A stretch of 64,000 nucleotides of DNA from Pseudomonas sp. GD03944 (GCF_029839275.1 NZ_JAOCAH010000001.1:682001-746000), one strand, 5' to 3'; positions 32,854 to 42,597 are shown, counted from the first letter of the stretch. Notes: a model not told the origin generated them from the letters alone. Translations and numbers: made by a program.

Positions 32854-33849
32854 ATGAACGCCCTCCTCCGCACTTCCGCAGCCGCCATGCTGCTGGCCGC
32901 CAGCGCTGCTGCCGTGGCCCAACCCGTCACACTGCGCGCGTCCCACCAGTTCCCTGGCAACCAGGGTGACCCACGCGACGAAATGGTCCAGATCATTGCC
33001 CGCGAAGTGGCCGCCGCCAATGTCGACCTGAAGATCCAGATCTTCCCGGCGTCCTCGCTGTACAAGGCCAACGAGCAATGGGGCGCGATGACCCGCGGCC
33101 AACTCGACATGACCGCCCTGCCGCTGGACTACGCCTCGGGCCGCGTGCCGCAGTTCTCCGCCACCCTGATGCCGGGCCTGGTGCACAACTACGAACACGC
33201 CGAGCGCCTGAACAAGTCGGACTTCATGAAGGAGATTCATGCCCTGGCCGAGAAAAACGGGGCGATCATCCTCGCTGACGCCTGGCTCGCCGGCGGTTTC
33301 GCCTCCAAGCAGCAGTGCATCACCTCACCGGACACCATCAAGGGCCAGGTGATTCGTGCCGCCGGCCCGGCGTTCGAGAACATGCTGTCTGCCGCCGGGG
33401 CCTCGATCTCCTCGATGCCCTCCTCGGAAATCTACACTGGCATGCAGACCGGCGTGCTCGATGCCGCCAACACCTCCAACGACAGCTTCGTGTCGTACCG
33501 CCTGTACGAGCAGGTGAAGTGCCTCACCGCACCGGGCGAAAACGCGCTGTGGTTCATGTACGAGCCGGTGCTGATTTCCAAGAAGACCTTCGAACGCCTG
33601 AACCAGGCGCAAAAGGACGCACTGCTGGCGGCTGCGAAAAAAGCCGAGGCGTACTTCACCGAGGAAGGTCCGAAGGGCGAACAGCGCATGGTCGAGACCT
33701 TCACCAAGGCCGGCGTGGAGGTGGTGAAACTGAGCAAGGAACAGCACGACGCCTGGATGCAGGTGGCGCGCGAATCGTCGTACAAATACTTCGCCGAGAA
33801 AGTGAAGGGCGGCCAGGAACTGCTGGACAAGGCCCTGGCCGTGCAGTGA
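32854..33849 (+). CDS. TRAP transporter substrate-binding protein (DctP-type), probably malonate
   Basis: This 331-residue periplasmic protein has a signal peptide (cleavage near AVAQP, about residue 23) and the DctP fold: LRASHQFPGNQGDP at the start, a substrate arginine region VIRAAGPAFENM (about 166) and SSEIYTGMQTGVLDAAN. It would bind a dicarboxylate. The mdc genes next door suggest malonate, in place of the MdcLM carrier common in other pseudomonads. It is followed by two strong hairpins and then the small and large membrane subunits. Confidence 0.88.
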   Translation: MNALLRTSAAAMLLAASAAAVAQPVTLRASHQFPGNQGDPRDEMVQIIAREVAAANVDLKIQIFPASSLYKANEQWGAMTRGQLDMTALPLDYASGRVPQFSATLMPGLVHNYEHAERLNKSDFMKEIHALAEKNGAIILADAWLAGGFASKQQCITSPDTIKGQVIRAAGPAFENMLSAAGASISSMPSSEIYTGMQTGVLDAANTSNDSFVSYRLYEQVKCLTAPGENALWFMYEPVLISKKTFERLNQAQKDALLAAAKKAEAYFTEEGPKGEQRMVETFTKAGVEVVKLSKEQHDAWMQVARESSYKYFAEKVKGGQELLDKALAVQ

Positions 33850-33859
33850 TCGCCTGAGC

Positions 33860-33917
33860 GGGCCGCGCTGCGCGGCGGCCCTGTGAACGTGCCCCTCCCC
33901 GGCACCGTGCCGGGGAG
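33860..33917 (+). promoter_or_regulatory. Two intercistronic hairpins after the binding protein gene
   Basis: GGGCCGCGC/GCGCGGCGGCCC-like arms lie at 33860-33881, and a perfect palindrome CTCCCCGGCAC-CGTGCCGGGGAG at 33895-33917. There is no T-run. Such stems after a binding-protein gene commonly protect its message from decay, giving more binding protein than membrane subunits. Confidence 0.65.
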
Positions 33918-34018
33918 CCGAAGTGTCAGCCCCTGTTCGACGTCCCCGCGAGCCGGAACCTGCACCTGATGCAGGAGCGACATGCGATCGACGTTGGATG
34001 GGTTCTCAAGGAGTTCCC

Positions 34019-34591
34019 ATGTCCAGACGCCTGATTCTCGCCGTCGAGACCCTGTCGCGTGCATGCGGCGCCATATCCGCGCTGCTGCTGATCGTGGCCA
34101 TGGTGATCATGTGCCAGATGATCCTCATGCGTTACCTGTTCAAGTCCCCGACGATCTGGCAGACCGAGGTGGTGGTGTTCTCCGCCACTGCTGCCATTTT
34201 CATCGGCGCACCGTATGTACTGATGAAAAAAGGCCATGTCGGCGTGGACGTGGTGGAGCTGCTGCTGTCCTCTGGCAAGCGCCGCTGGCTGCGGTTGCTC
34301 AGCTCGCTGCTGGGCCTGCTGTTCTGCGCCCTGATGAGCATCGCCAGCGCCATCTACGTGTTCGAAGCCTGGGAAGGCGGCTGGACCACCCCGACCATCA
34401 CCGCCATCCCGCTGTGGATTCCCGCCACGCCGATGCTCGTGGGTTTCGCCCTGCTGTGCCTGCAGTACGTGGTGGAGATCATGAAGCTCTGGCACCCCGA
34501 GGAGGAGCCGGCGCCAACGCTGGAGCACCCCGCGCCGGCCCAACGTGACGACGCCGTTCTGCATCCTCAGCCGCTGGGAGACGTGAAATGA
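34019..34591 (+). CDS. TRAP transporter small membrane subunit (DctQ-type)
   Basis: This 190-residue protein has four membrane helices (about 15-38, 50-70, 88-112, 130-155) and the DctQ region FKSPTIWQTEVVVF then GVDVVELLL. The C-terminal tail is Pro- and Glu-rich and longer than usual. The ATG at 34019 has AAGGAG 6 bases upstream; a 32-codon upstream extension covers the hairpin region and is not used. Its stop overlaps the next start by ATGA. Confidence 0.88.
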   Translation: MSRRLILAVETLSRACGAISALLLIVAMVIMCQMILMRYLFKSPTIWQTEVVVFSATAAIFIGAPYVLMKKGHVGVDVVELLLSSGKRRWLRLLSSLLGLLFCALMSIASAIYVFEAWEGGWTTPTITAIPLWIPATPMLVGFALLCLQYVVEIMKLWHPEEEPAPTLEHPAPAQRDDAVLHPQPLGDVK

Positions 34592-35907
34592 CCCCAACCA
34601 TGGCAGGTATCCTCCTGATCTGCGCCCTGTTCGTGTTTCTCGGCACGGGCATGCCGATCGCCTTCGCCCTGGGCCTGGCGGCCATGGGCGGGCTGTTCAT
34701 GGCGATGGGCCCCGACGTGATCGGGGTGGTCGCCGAAACCATGTTCGCCGGCATCGGCAACCTGGCATTCGTCTCGATTCCGATGTTCGTGCTGATGGGC
34801 GCCATCGTCGCCGGCACACCCGCCGGCGCGGACCTGTACCGCGCCCTGGACCGCTGGATGTACAAGGTGCCGGGCGGCCTGGTGCTGTCGAACATTGGCG
34901 CCTGCGCGGTGTTCTCCGGCATGACCGGGTCGAGCCCGGCCACCTGCGCGGCCATCGGCAAGATGGGCATCCCGGAGATGGTCAAGCGCGGCTACCCGGA
35001 TTCGGTAGCCACCGGTTCGATCGCCGCCGGCGGCACCCTGGGCATCCTGCTGCCGCCGTCGGTGACCATGATCGTCTACGGCATCGCCACGGAAACCTCC
35101 ATCGGCCGCCTGTTCCTGGCCGGGGTGGTGCCGGGGTTGATGCTGACCGCCATGTTCATGTGCTGGTCGCTGATCGACGCCCGCCGCAAGGGGTACCGCT
35201 TCGACGCCAGCGCGGTGGTCTATACCCTGCGTGACAAGCTGGCGATCCTGCCTCGCGTGCTGCCGCTGCTGCTGATCATCGTCGCGATCCTGTATGTGCT
35301 CTACGGTGGGGTGGCAACGCCGTCCGAAGCCGCCGGCGCCGGGGCCATGTTGACGCTGCTGGTGGTGGTCGTGGTCTATCGCCTGTTCAAGATGCGCACC
35401 TTCAACGAGATCTTCGGCTCCGGCATGCGTGAAAGCGTCATGATCATGATGATCATGGCCTCGGCCGAACTGTTCGCCTTCTCGCTGTCGTCGCTCTATA
35501 TCACCCAGACGCTGGCCGAAACCATCGCCGCGCTGGAGGTGAACCGCTGGGTGCTGATGGGCGTGATCAACCTGTTCCTGCTGGTGGCCGGGCTGTTCCT
35601 GCCGCCAGTGGCGGTGATCGTGATGTCGGCGCCACTGCTGTATCCCATCGTCATCCAGGCGGGCTTCGACCCTTACTGGTTCGCGGTGATCCTGACCATC
35701 AACATGGAAATCGGCCTGATCACCCCGCCGGTGGGGCTGAACCTGTTCGTCATCAAAGGGATCGCGCCACAGATCGCGACCCGCGACATCCTCTGGGGCG
35801 CCCTGCCCTATGTGCTGGTGATGGTGCTGGCGATCCTGATCATGTGTGTATTCCCCCAGATCGCCACCTTCCTGCCGGACTACGTGATGGGCCCCGCCAT
35901 CACGTAA
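34588..35907 (+). CDS. TRAP transporter large membrane subunit (DctM-type)
   Basis: This 439-residue protein has about 12 helices and the DctM hallmarks: an N-terminal GTGMPIAFALGLAAMGG, FSGMTGSSPATCAAIGKMGIPEM (about 110-132) and GLITPPVGLNLFVIKGI (about 372-388). It forms the ion-coupled permease with the small subunit, to which it is coupled by a 4-base overlap. Substrate, probably malonate, is inferred from the mdc genes. An intrinsic terminator follows. Confidence 0.92.
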   Translation: MTPTMAGILLICALFVFLGTGMPIAFALGLAAMGGLFMAMGPDVIGVVAETMFAGIGNLAFVSIPMFVLMGAIVAGTPAGADLYRALDRWMYKVPGGLVLSNIGACAVFSGMTGSSPATCAAIGKMGIPEMVKRGYPDSVATGSIAAGGTLGILLPPSVTMIVYGIATETSIGRLFLAGVVPGLMLTAMFMCWSLIDARRKGYRFDASAVVYTLRDKLAILPRVLPLLLIIVAILYVLYGGVATPSEAAGAGAMLTLLVVVVVYRLFKMRTFNEIFGSGMRESVMIMMIMASAELFAFSLSSLYITQTLAETIAALEVNRWVLMGVINLFLLVAGLFLPPVAVIVMSAPLLYPIVIQAGFDPYWFAVILTINMEIGLITPPVGLNLFVIKGIAPQIATRDILWGALPYVLVMVLAILIMCVFPQIATFLPDYVMGPAIT

Positions 35908-35924
35908 ATCGAGCTGCCGATTCG

Positions 35925-35958
35925 GGGCGGGCTTTCGCAAGAAACCCGCCCTTTTTTT
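35925..35958 (+). terminator. Intrinsic terminator of the TRAP operon
   Basis: GGGCGGGCTTTC and GAAACCCGCCC form a strong stem followed by T7, 17 bases after the DctM stop. Confidence 0.93.
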
Positions 35959-35989
35959 ATGGCTGGGGAATGGGGTGGAGCGTAGAAGC

Positions 35990-36418
35990 ACGGTGGATGA
36001 AAAAAGCGTCATCCACCCTACGGACTGCGGTAGGACGAATGATGCTGCTCTACCGTGGGAGGGGCTTTAGCCGCGAGCTTTTGCTTCACCCGGTAGATCA
36101 GCGGCGAGGCAGATACCGCCGAGCTCGCGGCTGAAGCCGCTCCTACAGATGTACGCCCACGTGCGAAGTTCTGCATACCTGTAGGAGCGGGCTTGCCCGC
36201 GAGCTTTTTTGTCTTACCGATATATCTACGGCGCGGCGCAGGACGCCGAGCTCGCGGCTGAAGCCGCTCCTACAATGAGCCGCGTTTGCGGTGGAGGTCC
36301 CTGAGGGGTTTGGTGCTGCGCTACCGTGGGAGGGGCTTCAGCCGCGAGTTTTTCGTTTCAACCGGTGGATCAGTGGCGCGACACAGGCCGCCGAGCTCGC
36401 GGGCAAGCCCGCTCCTAT
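35990..36418. repeat. REP cluster between the TRAP and mdc operons
   Basis: One short palindrome of the GTGGATGA/TCATCCACCC family (35992-36022) is followed by three REP pairs (about 36053-36148, 36179-36275 and 36323-36418). They use arms of the GGGAGGGGCTTTAGCCGCGAGC and GTAGGAGCGGGCTTGCCCGC types and their complements. The cluster fills the 540-base gap between two convergent operons; I see no gene in it. Confidence 0.88.
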
Positions 36419-36446
36419 GGGTGGGCGCATCTGTGTTCCGGAGGGC

Positions 36447-37364
36447 TCAGGCGCGCTGCTGTTCGTCGCGCATCAGGGCGAGCAGGCTGTCGAGGCGGGT
36501 GGCCTCAAAGGCGGCGACGCGGCCTTCGGTGAACACCGCGCGGGCCAGGCCGGTGAGCACGGTGCCGGGTGGCAGTTCCACCTGCAGGCGCACACCGCGC
36601 TCGTAGGCGCCGACCAGGGTGCCGGCCCAGTCGATGGGGCGGCACATGTTGAAGGCCAGGTCGTCGCGCAGGGCCTCGGCGTCACGCAGCAGACGCGCGG
36701 TGGAGCCGCTGAGGTAGCGCAGGCGCGGCGCCTGCCAAGCAATGTCGGCCATGGCTTCGGCCAGCTGTTCGGCCTGCGAGGCGAGCAAAACACAGTGCGA
36801 CGGCGTGCTGACCGCCAGCCGCCGTGCGCAGGTGGCACCACGCTCGCGGGCCGCTTCGGCGAGGCGAGCCATGGCCGCGTCCGCACCGGACACCACCAGT
36901 TGCCGGGTGGCATTGATATTGGCCAGGTACACCGCGTCACCGGCGGCCTGGGCCTGCTGCAACAACGGCTCCAGTTCGCCCACCTCCAGGCCGAGGATGG
37001 CGGTCATGCCGTAGCCCTGGGGATGGGCGTCGTGCATCAGTTGTCCACGCAGGCTCACCAGGCGCAGGGCATCCTCGAACGCCAGGCTGCCCGCCGCGAC
37101 CGCCGCCGGATAGGCGCCGATGGACAGACCCGCCACGTAGTCGGCCCGTCCGCCTTCCTGCTGGATGCGCTGCCAGGCCTGCACCCCGGCGATCAGCAGG
37201 CACAGCTGCACGGCGCGGGTGGAGCGCAGGGCCTCGGCGCTGTCCAGCTGCTGCACGGGCTCGCCCAGCACCTCGCTGCAGTGCTGCAGAAAGGCCCGGG
37301 GCAGGTCCTGGAGCATGCCCACACGCTGGGCGCCCTGCCCGGGAAACACCAGCAATGTGCTCAT
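36447..37364 (-). CDS. mdcH: Malonate decarboxylase epsilon subunit (malonyl-CoA:ACP transacylase)
   Basis: This 305-residue FabD-like acyltransferase begins LLVFPGQGAQRVGML, has the nucleophile elbow GLSIGAYPAA (about residue 95) and SGADAAMARL. It charges the decarboxylase carrier protein MdcC with malonate from malonyl-CoA to start the cycle. The ATG at 37364 follows GGAGGGAG and overlaps the mdcG stop (ATGA). It is the last gene of the mdc operon; longer upstream frames are shadows of mdcG. Confidence 0.92.
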   Translation of the reverse strand: MSTLLVFPGQGAQRVGMLQDLPRAFLQHCSEVLGEPVQQLDSAEALRSTRAVQLCLLIAGVQAWQRIQQEGGRADYVAGLSIGAYPAAVAAGSLAFEDALRLVSLRGQLMHDAHPQGYGMTAILGLEVGELEPLLQQAQAAGDAVYLANINATRQLVVSGADAAMARLAEAARERGATCARRLAVSTPSHCVLLASQAEQLAEAMADIAWQAPRLRYLSGSTARLLRDAEALRDDLAFNMCRPIDWAGTLVGAYERGVRLQVELPPGTVLTGLARAVFTEGRVAAFEATRLDSLLALMRDEQQRA

Positions 37365-37981
37365 GCCGGAACTCCCTCCCAGGGATCGGTCACCAGCAGC
37401 GGCCCCTGCTCGCCCTTGACCATGACCCGCGCCGGCGCCCTGGCCCATTCGGCCAGGGCCACGCCGCCAAGGGGGGTCTGCAGTTGGATATCGACCTTGC
37501 ACGGTGTTGCGCCCAGTGCGTCCAACAGTTGCCGGGCAGTCGATCGCGCCAGGGGTTCAGGGGTACGCAACAGCAGGTCGAGGTCGCTGCCGGCATGGGT
37601 TACCGGCAAACCGCTGGCCAACTCGAAGCCGGCGCTGCCGGTCACGCCCCAGCCCAGGCGACTGGCATCGAGCAGCGGGCGCAGCTTCACCAGCGTCTGC
37701 CACACCGGCAGGTGCATGCCGCGCTCAGGCAGGCGCTGGGACAGGTGTTCAGGGGATAACAGCGCGCGGACCGCCGACACGGGCAACCAGGCCGGGCAGC
37801 GTTCGGCGCGCCCGCTGCCGCGCAGGCCGACCGCCACCCAGCCCCGGCGTGGCGGTGCACGGCGCACCACCACCGGCGGCGCGTCGAGCAGGGCCGCCCG
37901 GCACCAGGCCGGCGCATCCGCTGGCAGGTGTTTGGCGGTGAAGCCCCACAGCAGGTCGTGGGGCCGCAGGTTCTCTACCAC
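37361..37981 (-). CDS. mdcG: Malonate decarboxylase holo-ACP synthase (phosphoribosyl-dephospho-CoA transferase)
   Basis: This 206-residue protein attaches the 2'-(5''-triphosphoribosyl)-3'-dephospho-CoA group to the serine of MdcC. It shows LRPHDLLWG near the start, GVTGSAGFELASG and the nucleotidyltransferase-like metal motif GSDLDLLL (about residue 139). The start is GTG at 37981, overlapping the mdcE stop by a few bases; that gives the family length of about 205, whereas the open frame extends far upstream without homology. Confidence 0.9.
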   Translation of the reverse strand: MVENLRPHDLLWGFTAKHLPADAPAWCRAALLDAPPVVVRRAPPRRGWVAVGLRGSGRAERCPAWLPVSAVRALLSPEHLSQRLPERGMHLPVWQTLVKLRPLLDASRLGWGVTGSAGFELASGLPVTHAGSDLDLLLRTPEPLARSTARQLLDALGATPCKVDIQLQTPLGGVALAEWARAPARVMVKGEQGPLLVTDPWEGVPA

Positions 37982-38781
37982 TGTTCGCGCAACCGCTCCC
38001 GCACCTTGCGGGAGGCCGCACGCAGCGGCGAACCCAGGCGGCCGGACAGGTCGCGCGGGCCGTGATAGATGTCGTCCAGCGCCTGTTGTAGGGCCGCCGT
38101 CACCGTGGCGACGTCGGTTTCGGACGGCTGCAGCACGCTGCCCACATCCAGGGTTTTCCACAGCAGGCCCAGCGCCGCGTAGCTGTCGACGTCGTAGGCC
38201 ATGGGCGGGTTCTCCACCGCCAGCGCTTCGAGGGCCTCCACGGTGCGCAGGGTGATGCGCGCAGCGGACTCCTTGCCCATGGCGTGCACCATCACCCCGG
38301 GATCGCGCAGGGCGATCATGCGGTTGGCCTGGTAACCATGGGCGAGAAAACCACCGGACATCGCCTTGCCCACCAACAGGGCAATCACCGGGTGCCCGGC
38401 CAGGCGCGCCCGAGCGTAACTGTCCACCGCCGCGGCCAGGGCCTGGTGGATGCCCAGGGCCTCTTCACGCCGTCCATAGGCCTGGCTCGGCACGTCGACG
38501 ATGACCACCAGCACCCGCCGCGCCGCAGCACTGGCATCGGCCTGGATCACCTCATCCACCGCACGGGCCAGGCCCCAGCCTTCCAGCAGGCCGGCTTCAC
38601 CCTGGCGGGCACGGGGGAACGGGTTGGCCGCATCCGGCACCAGCGCCAGGTAGCGGGCCGGCAGGTCGCCAAGCAGGCCGTCGGCGACCCGGATCGACGC
38701 CGGCAGCCCCGGGGTTTCCCCGCTCTGCTCGCTGAGGGCCTGGAACCAGGTCATCCCACGGCTCGGTTGTGCAAGGCTCAT
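37975..38781 (-). CDS. mdcE: Malonate decarboxylase gamma subunit
   Basis: This 268-residue crotonase-fold protein belongs to the carboxyltransferase family (VVIVDVPSQAYGRREE, then GKAMSGGFLAHGYQANR and VMVHAMGKESAARIT). With the beta subunit it forms the carboxy-lyase that releases CO2 from malonyl-S-ACP. Its start overlaps the mdcD stop by 4 bases and its stop overlaps the mdcG start, consistent with tight coupling. Confidence 0.93.
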   Translation of the reverse strand: MSLAQPSRGMTWFQALSEQSGETPGLPASIRVADGLLGDLPARYLALVPDAANPFPRARQGEAGLLEGWGLARAVDEVIQADASAAARRVLVVIVDVPSQAYGRREEALGIHQALAAAVDSYARARLAGHPVIALLVGKAMSGGFLAHGYQANRMIALRDPGVMVHAMGKESAARITLRTVEALEALAVENPPMAYDVDSYAALGLLWKTLDVGSVLQPSETDVATVTAALQQALDDIYHGPRDLSGRLGSPLRAASRKVRERLREQW

Positions 38782-39626
38782 GGCGTTTCTCCTGTGAGCA
38801 GGCGGCGTGCACCGTTGGCGTCGAGCTGCCCCTCGGGCAGGCGTTGCAGGCGCGCGAGGTAATCGGCGTGGCGCTGGCTGCGCAGCACCGCCGGTTGCCC
38901 CTGTGCGAACAGGCTGAGCAGTGCCTGGCGCAGGGCATCCACGTCATCTTCGGCGTAATGGTCCGCCAAGCCGCTGGCGTGACGCTGCTCGCCGCCGGTC
39001 AGGCTCCAGATGAAGGGCCGGTTGCGCGAGTCGTACTCCTCCACTCCGGCTTCCTGTTCGATCACCTGCGGGCCGTTCAGCCCCAGGCGCGCTTCGCGGG
39101 TGACCAGCAGGTAGCTGCACAGCCCGGCGGCGATGCCCATGCCACCGAAACAGCCGACACTGCCGGCGATCAGACCGATCACCGGCTGGTACTGACGCAG
39201 CTCGACGATGGCCGAATGGATTTCGGCGATGGCCGCCAGGCCGAGGTTGGCCTCCTGCAGGCGCACGCCACCGGTTTCCAGCAGCAGCACGGCGCGGGTG
39301 GGAATGCCCTGGCGGTTGTCCTCCACGGCCAGTTCCAGGGCGCCGGCGATCTTCGCCGCGCCGACTTCGCCCATGCTGCCGCCCTGGAAGTTGCCCTCGA
39401 TGGCAGCGATCACGGCCGGGTGGCCGTCCAGGCTGCCCTTGGCGACTACCACACCATCGTCGGCCTGGGGCACCACGCCCTGGCGCGCCAGCCAGGGCGA
39501 CATGATGCGCTGGAAGGGGTCGAGCAATTCACGAAAGCTGCCAGGGTCGAGCAAGGCGCGGGCCCGCTGGCGGGCGTCCAGCTCGACGAAGCTGCGGTGC
39601 TTGAGCAACTGGGCGGTGTCAGTCAT
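38778..39626 (-). CDS. mdcD: Malonate decarboxylase beta subunit
   Basis: This 282-residue carboxyltransferase-family protein has SFVELDARQRARALLDPGSF at the start, GNFQGGSMGEVGAAKIAGAL and GVRLQEANLGLAAIAEIH, then AGSVGCFGGMGIAAG. It pairs with MdcE for decarboxylation of malonyl-S-ACP. Both ends overlap neighbouring genes (mdcC by 8 bases and mdcE by 4). Confidence 0.93.
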   Translation of the reverse strand: MTDTAQLLKHRSFVELDARQRARALLDPGSFRELLDPFQRIMSPWLARQGVVPQADDGVVVAKGSLDGHPAVIAAIEGNFQGGSMGEVGAAKIAGALELAVEDNRQGIPTRAVLLLETGGVRLQEANLGLAAIAEIHSAIVELRQYQPVIGLIAGSVGCFGGMGIAAGLCSYLLVTREARLGLNGPQVIEQEAGVEEYDSRNRPFIWSLTGGEQRHASGLADHYAEDDVDALRQALLSLFAQGQPAVLRSQRHADYLARLQRLPEGQLDANGARRLLTGETP

Positions 39627-39918
39627 GGGCGATCTCCTCCAGCCCTTGTTCGAGGCGCAGGCGCACCACCCCGGGGGTCGCCCCGAAGTCGTGGATATCG
39701 ATGCGCAGCGCCGGCAGCACCTGGCCGGCGAACATGCGCTCGAACAGGTGCTGCCAGCGCGCGGCGGCGCCGTTCACCGAGGTCACCACCTGGATTGCCA
39801 GGGTGCCGGTTTCACCCGGTTCCAGCAGGACCTCCAGGTCACCGGAACCGACGCAGCCGACCTGGGCGCGGCCTCGGGCCGGCTGGCCGGCCGGGAATGC
39901 AAAGGACAGGGTTTCCAT
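39619..39918 (-). CDS. mdcC: Malonate decarboxylase acyl-carrier protein (delta subunit)
   Basis: This 99-residue carrier protein begins METLSFAFPAG and holds the prosthetic-group serine in CVGSGDLEVLLE (Ser about 25, the position known in Klebsiella MdcC). It carries acetyl and malonyl thioesters on phosphoribosyl-dephospho-CoA between MdcA, MdcDE and MdcH. ATG at 39918 is preferred over one two codons upstream because it gives the family start. Confidence 0.93.
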   Translation of the reverse strand: METLSFAFPAGQPARGRAQVGCVGSGDLEVLLEPGETGTLAIQVVTSVNGAAARWQHLFERMFAGQVLPALRIDIHDFGATPGVVRLRLEQGLEEIAHD

Positions 39919-39930
39919 GTGCAACGTCTC

Positions 39931-40794
39931 CTATATCTGCGCTGGCGCGGGGGCCAGGCGGTCGAGCATCAGGGTGGCGGCCAGCAGATCGGCGGCGCCG
40001 CCGGGCGAGGCCCGCAGGCGCAGCATGTCGTGCTCCAGCTGGCGCAACGTGCGGCGCCCGGGCAAGGTGCCGCTGCCGCCCGCCTCCAGCACCGCCCGGG
40101 CGCCGCGCTGCATGCAGCTGAGCCCGGCCAGGCCGGCGCGGTAGAGCACGCAGGTGTCGCTGAGGGTGGTCATGATCGCCAGCAGTGCATCGAGCCGGGC
40201 GTTCTGCTCGCCCGCGCCCTCGGCACGGCTGCGTTGCAGTTGCGGCAGGGCCAGTTGCACCACCGCCGGAAAGCCCAATTGGGCTTCCTCCCGGGCACCG
40301 CGCACGCCGTACAGGCGGCAGACCTGGGCACCGTGGCTATCACCGCTGGTGGGTGCGCCCGGGTCGCCGAGGCGCGCCAGGCGGGCGGCGCGACTGGCCA
40401 CCGCCTGCGGCTCCAGGGCCGAAGGGTCCAGCGCCGCGGCGGCGCACAGCAGGCCGAGGGCCCAGATCGCGCCACGGTGGGTGTTGACGCCGCCGGTGAC
40501 GCGCAGCATCTCCACTTCACCCTCTCGGCCAATGCGGCCCAGGGCCTCGCGCAGGAACGGGCACACCTCGCCAGTGACCTGCGCGGCCTCAGCCATGGCA
40601 CCAAAGGTCGGCCACAACGACAGCGCCGAAGCATGCATCAGCCCCAGGTGCAGGTCGGTGTGGGCGCCACTGCCGCGACGATCGACCAGGCCCGGCTTGG
40701 GCGACAGGTCGGCCTCGTCGATCAGCGCCTCCACGGCCAGGTCCGCCAGGTAGTCGGGGAACGACAGCGGTTGAATGACTGAACGTGCGCTCAT
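39931..40794 (-). CDS. mdcB: Triphosphoribosyl-dephospho-CoA synthase
   Basis: This 287-residue CitG/MdcB-family enzyme makes the prosthetic group precursor from dephospho-CoA and ATP. Visible motifs are [20 protein letters not shown] (about 30-49), [20 protein letters not shown] and [10 protein letters not shown]. The ATG at 40794 overlaps the mdcA stop by one base; a 16-codon extension upstream is the mdcA tail. It is 12 bases from mdcC. Confidence 0.92.
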   Translation of the reverse strand: MSARSVIQPLSFPDYLADLAVEALIDEADLSPKPGLVDRRGSGAHTDLHLGLMHASALSLWPTFGAMAEAAQVTGEVCPFLREALGRIGREGEVEMLRVTGGVNTHRGAIWALGLLCAAAALDPSALEPQAVASRAARLARLGDPGAPTSGDSHGAQVCRLYGVRGAREEAQLGFPAVVQLALPQLQRSRAEGAGEQNARLDALLAIMTTLSDTCVLYRAGLAGLSCMQRGARAVLEAGGSGTLPGRRTLRQLEHDMLRLRASPGGAADLLAATLMLDRLAPAPAQI

Positions 40795-42461
40795 CACCAA
40801 CTCCTGAACTTGGCGGGCGGGTTGTAGAGGCCACCGGACCACTCGACCAGTTCGGCGATGCTCTTGGCGGCCAGCAGCTCGCGGGAGGCATCGGTGCGGC
40901 GGATGCCGAGGTCTTCCGGCAGTGCGATCAGCCCTTCACGGCGCATGCGTTCGGTGTGTTTCGGGTCATGGCGCAGGCCGATGGCCGTGATGCCGGCCAC
41001 GGCGGCGATCATCGCCTGGCGCTCTTCCAGCGATCGCGCCTTGTACAGGTAGGCGATGCCCTCTTCGGTGAGCAGGTGGGTGACGTCGTCGCCGTAGATC
41101 ATGATCGGTGCCAGGGGCATGCCGGCTTTCTTCGCCACGTCCACCGCGTCCAGGCGTTCGACGAAGGTGGGTTTGCCGCCTTCCTGGAAGGTCTCGACCA
41201 TCTGCACCACCAGTTTCTTGCCGCGCTCGAGCAGGGTCACCGGGCCTTCGCCACCCGGCGTCGCCATGTCCAGCCAGGCCGGCGTGCTGTGGCGGCGGCC
41301 ACGCGGGTCGTGGCCCATGTTCGGCGCCCCGCCGAACCCGGCCAGGCGCCCACGGGTCACGGTGGAGGAATGGCCGTCGCCGTCCACCTGCAGGGTCGCG
41401 CCAATGAACAGGTCCACGGCGTACTGCCCGGCCAGCTGGCACATCAGGCGGTTGGAGCGCATCGAGCCGTCGTGGCCGGTGAAGAACACGTCCGGGCGCT
41501 GGGCGATGTAGCCTTCCATGCCCAGCTCGGTGCCGAAGCAGTGCACGCTCTCCACCCAGCCGGTCTCGATGGCGGGGATCAGGGTGGGATGCGGATTGAG
41601 CGTCCAGTTGCGGCAGATCTTGCCTTTCAGGCCCAGGGACTCGCCGTAGGTGGGCAGGATCAGTTCGATGGCGGCGGTGTTGAAGCCGATGCCGTGGTTG
41701 AGCGACTGCACGTTGTGTTTTTCATAGATGCCACGGATCGCCATCATCGCCATCAGCACGTGCACCGGCTTGATGTGGCGCGGGTCGCGGGTGAACAGCG
41801 GCTCGATGTAGAACGGCTTGTCGGCCACCACCACGAAATCCACCCAGGACGCCGGGATGTCCACCCGGGGCAGCTCGTCGACGATTTCGTTGACCTGGAA
41901 GATGACGATGCCGTCGCTGAAAGCGGTGGGCTCCACCAGCGCCGGCGTGTCCTCGGTGCTCGGCCCGGTGTAGATATTGCCGTGACGGTCGGCCTGGAAT
42001 CCGGCGACCAGGGCGACGTTGGGGATCAGGTCCACCAGCAGGCGCGAATACAGCTCGATGTAAGTGTGGATGGCACCGACTTCCAGCAACCCGTCTTCGA
42101 GCAACTGGCTGATGCGCAGGCTCTGCGGCCCGGCGAAGGAGAAGTCGAGCTTGCGTGCGATGCCGCGCTCGAACAGGTCCAGGTGCTCGGCGCGGCTGAC
42201 GCTGGGCATGATCATGTGCAGATCGTGCAGGCGCCCGGGGTCGACCTGGGCCATGGAACGCGAGAGAAAGTCCGCCTGCTTCTGGTTGTTGCCCTCGAGC
42301 ACCACGCGGTCGCCGGGAGCGATCAACGCTTCCAGGGCCTCGACGATCCGCTCACGGGGCAATACCACGCCGTCGGCCAGGGCACGCACCTGGTCGAGAC
42401 GCCGGTTCTTTTCGGCCCGGCGGCGCGACCACTGCGGGGGTGGGGAGAGTGTTGTTGGCAT
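40794..42461 (-). CDS. mdcA: Malonate decarboxylase alpha subunit (acetyl-S-ACP:malonate ACP transferase)
   Basis: This 555-residue CoA-transferase-like protein exchanges malonate for acetate on MdcC. It contains [59 protein letters not shown] and [17 protein letters not shown], all typical of MdcA. The ATG at 42461 has GGAG 8 bases upstream; the GTG four codons earlier would overlap that site. It leads the mdcABCDEGH operon and diverges from the TyrR-like activator gene. Confidence 0.94.
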   Translation of the reverse strand: MPTTLSPPPQWSRRRAEKNRRLDQVRALADGVVLPRERIVEALEALIAPGDRVVLEGNNQKQADFLSRSMAQVDPGRLHDLHMIMPSVSRAEHLDLFERGIARKLDFSFAGPQSLRISQLLEDGLLEVGAIHTYIELYSRLLVDLIPNVALVAGFQADRHGNIYTGPSTEDTPALVEPTAFSDGIVIFQVNEIVDELPRVDIPASWVDFVVVADKPFYIEPLFTRDPRHIKPVHVLMAMMAIRGIYEKHNVQSLNHGIGFNTAAIELILPTYGESLGLKGKICRNWTLNPHPTLIPAIETGWVESVHCFGTELGMEGYIAQRPDVFFTGHDGSMRSNRLMCQLAGQYAVDLFIGATLQVDGDGHSSTVTRGRLAGFGGAPNMGHDPRGRRHSTPAWLDMATPGGEGPVTLLERGKKLVVQMVETFQEGGKPTFVERLDAVDVAKKAGMPLAPIMIYGDDVTHLLTEEGIAYLYKARSLEERQAMIAAVAGITAIGLRHDPKHTERMRREGLIALPEDLGIRRTDASRELLAAKSIAELVEWSGGLYNPPAKFRSW

Positions 42462-42553
42462 TGAAGACTCCACGAATTCCGCTGTCGTGGACGTACCTTA
42501 GGAGGACGGTACGCGAGGCATCAATCAAGCCCGCCGGCGTTCTCTTACGCTCA

Positions 42554-42597
42554 GGTTAACGATGCCGCTGCCACGCCATTCTCACGGCCTCGGTTAA
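42554..42597. promoter_or_regulatory. Repeated GGTTAAC motifs between mdcA and the activator gene
   Basis: GGTTAAC occurs at 42554-42560 and 42591-42597, 37 bases apart, in the 193-base divergent gap. Each contains the palindrome GTTAAC. The spacing of about 3.5 helical turns is compatible with an activator or repressor binding two sites. Which gene and regulator are involved is unknown. Confidence 0.35.

Noticed and set aside
36447..38255. Plus-strand frame of over 600 codons across mdcH, mdcG and mdcE
   Set aside because: It is the GC-rich antisense of three well-supported overlapping genes and has no motifs.
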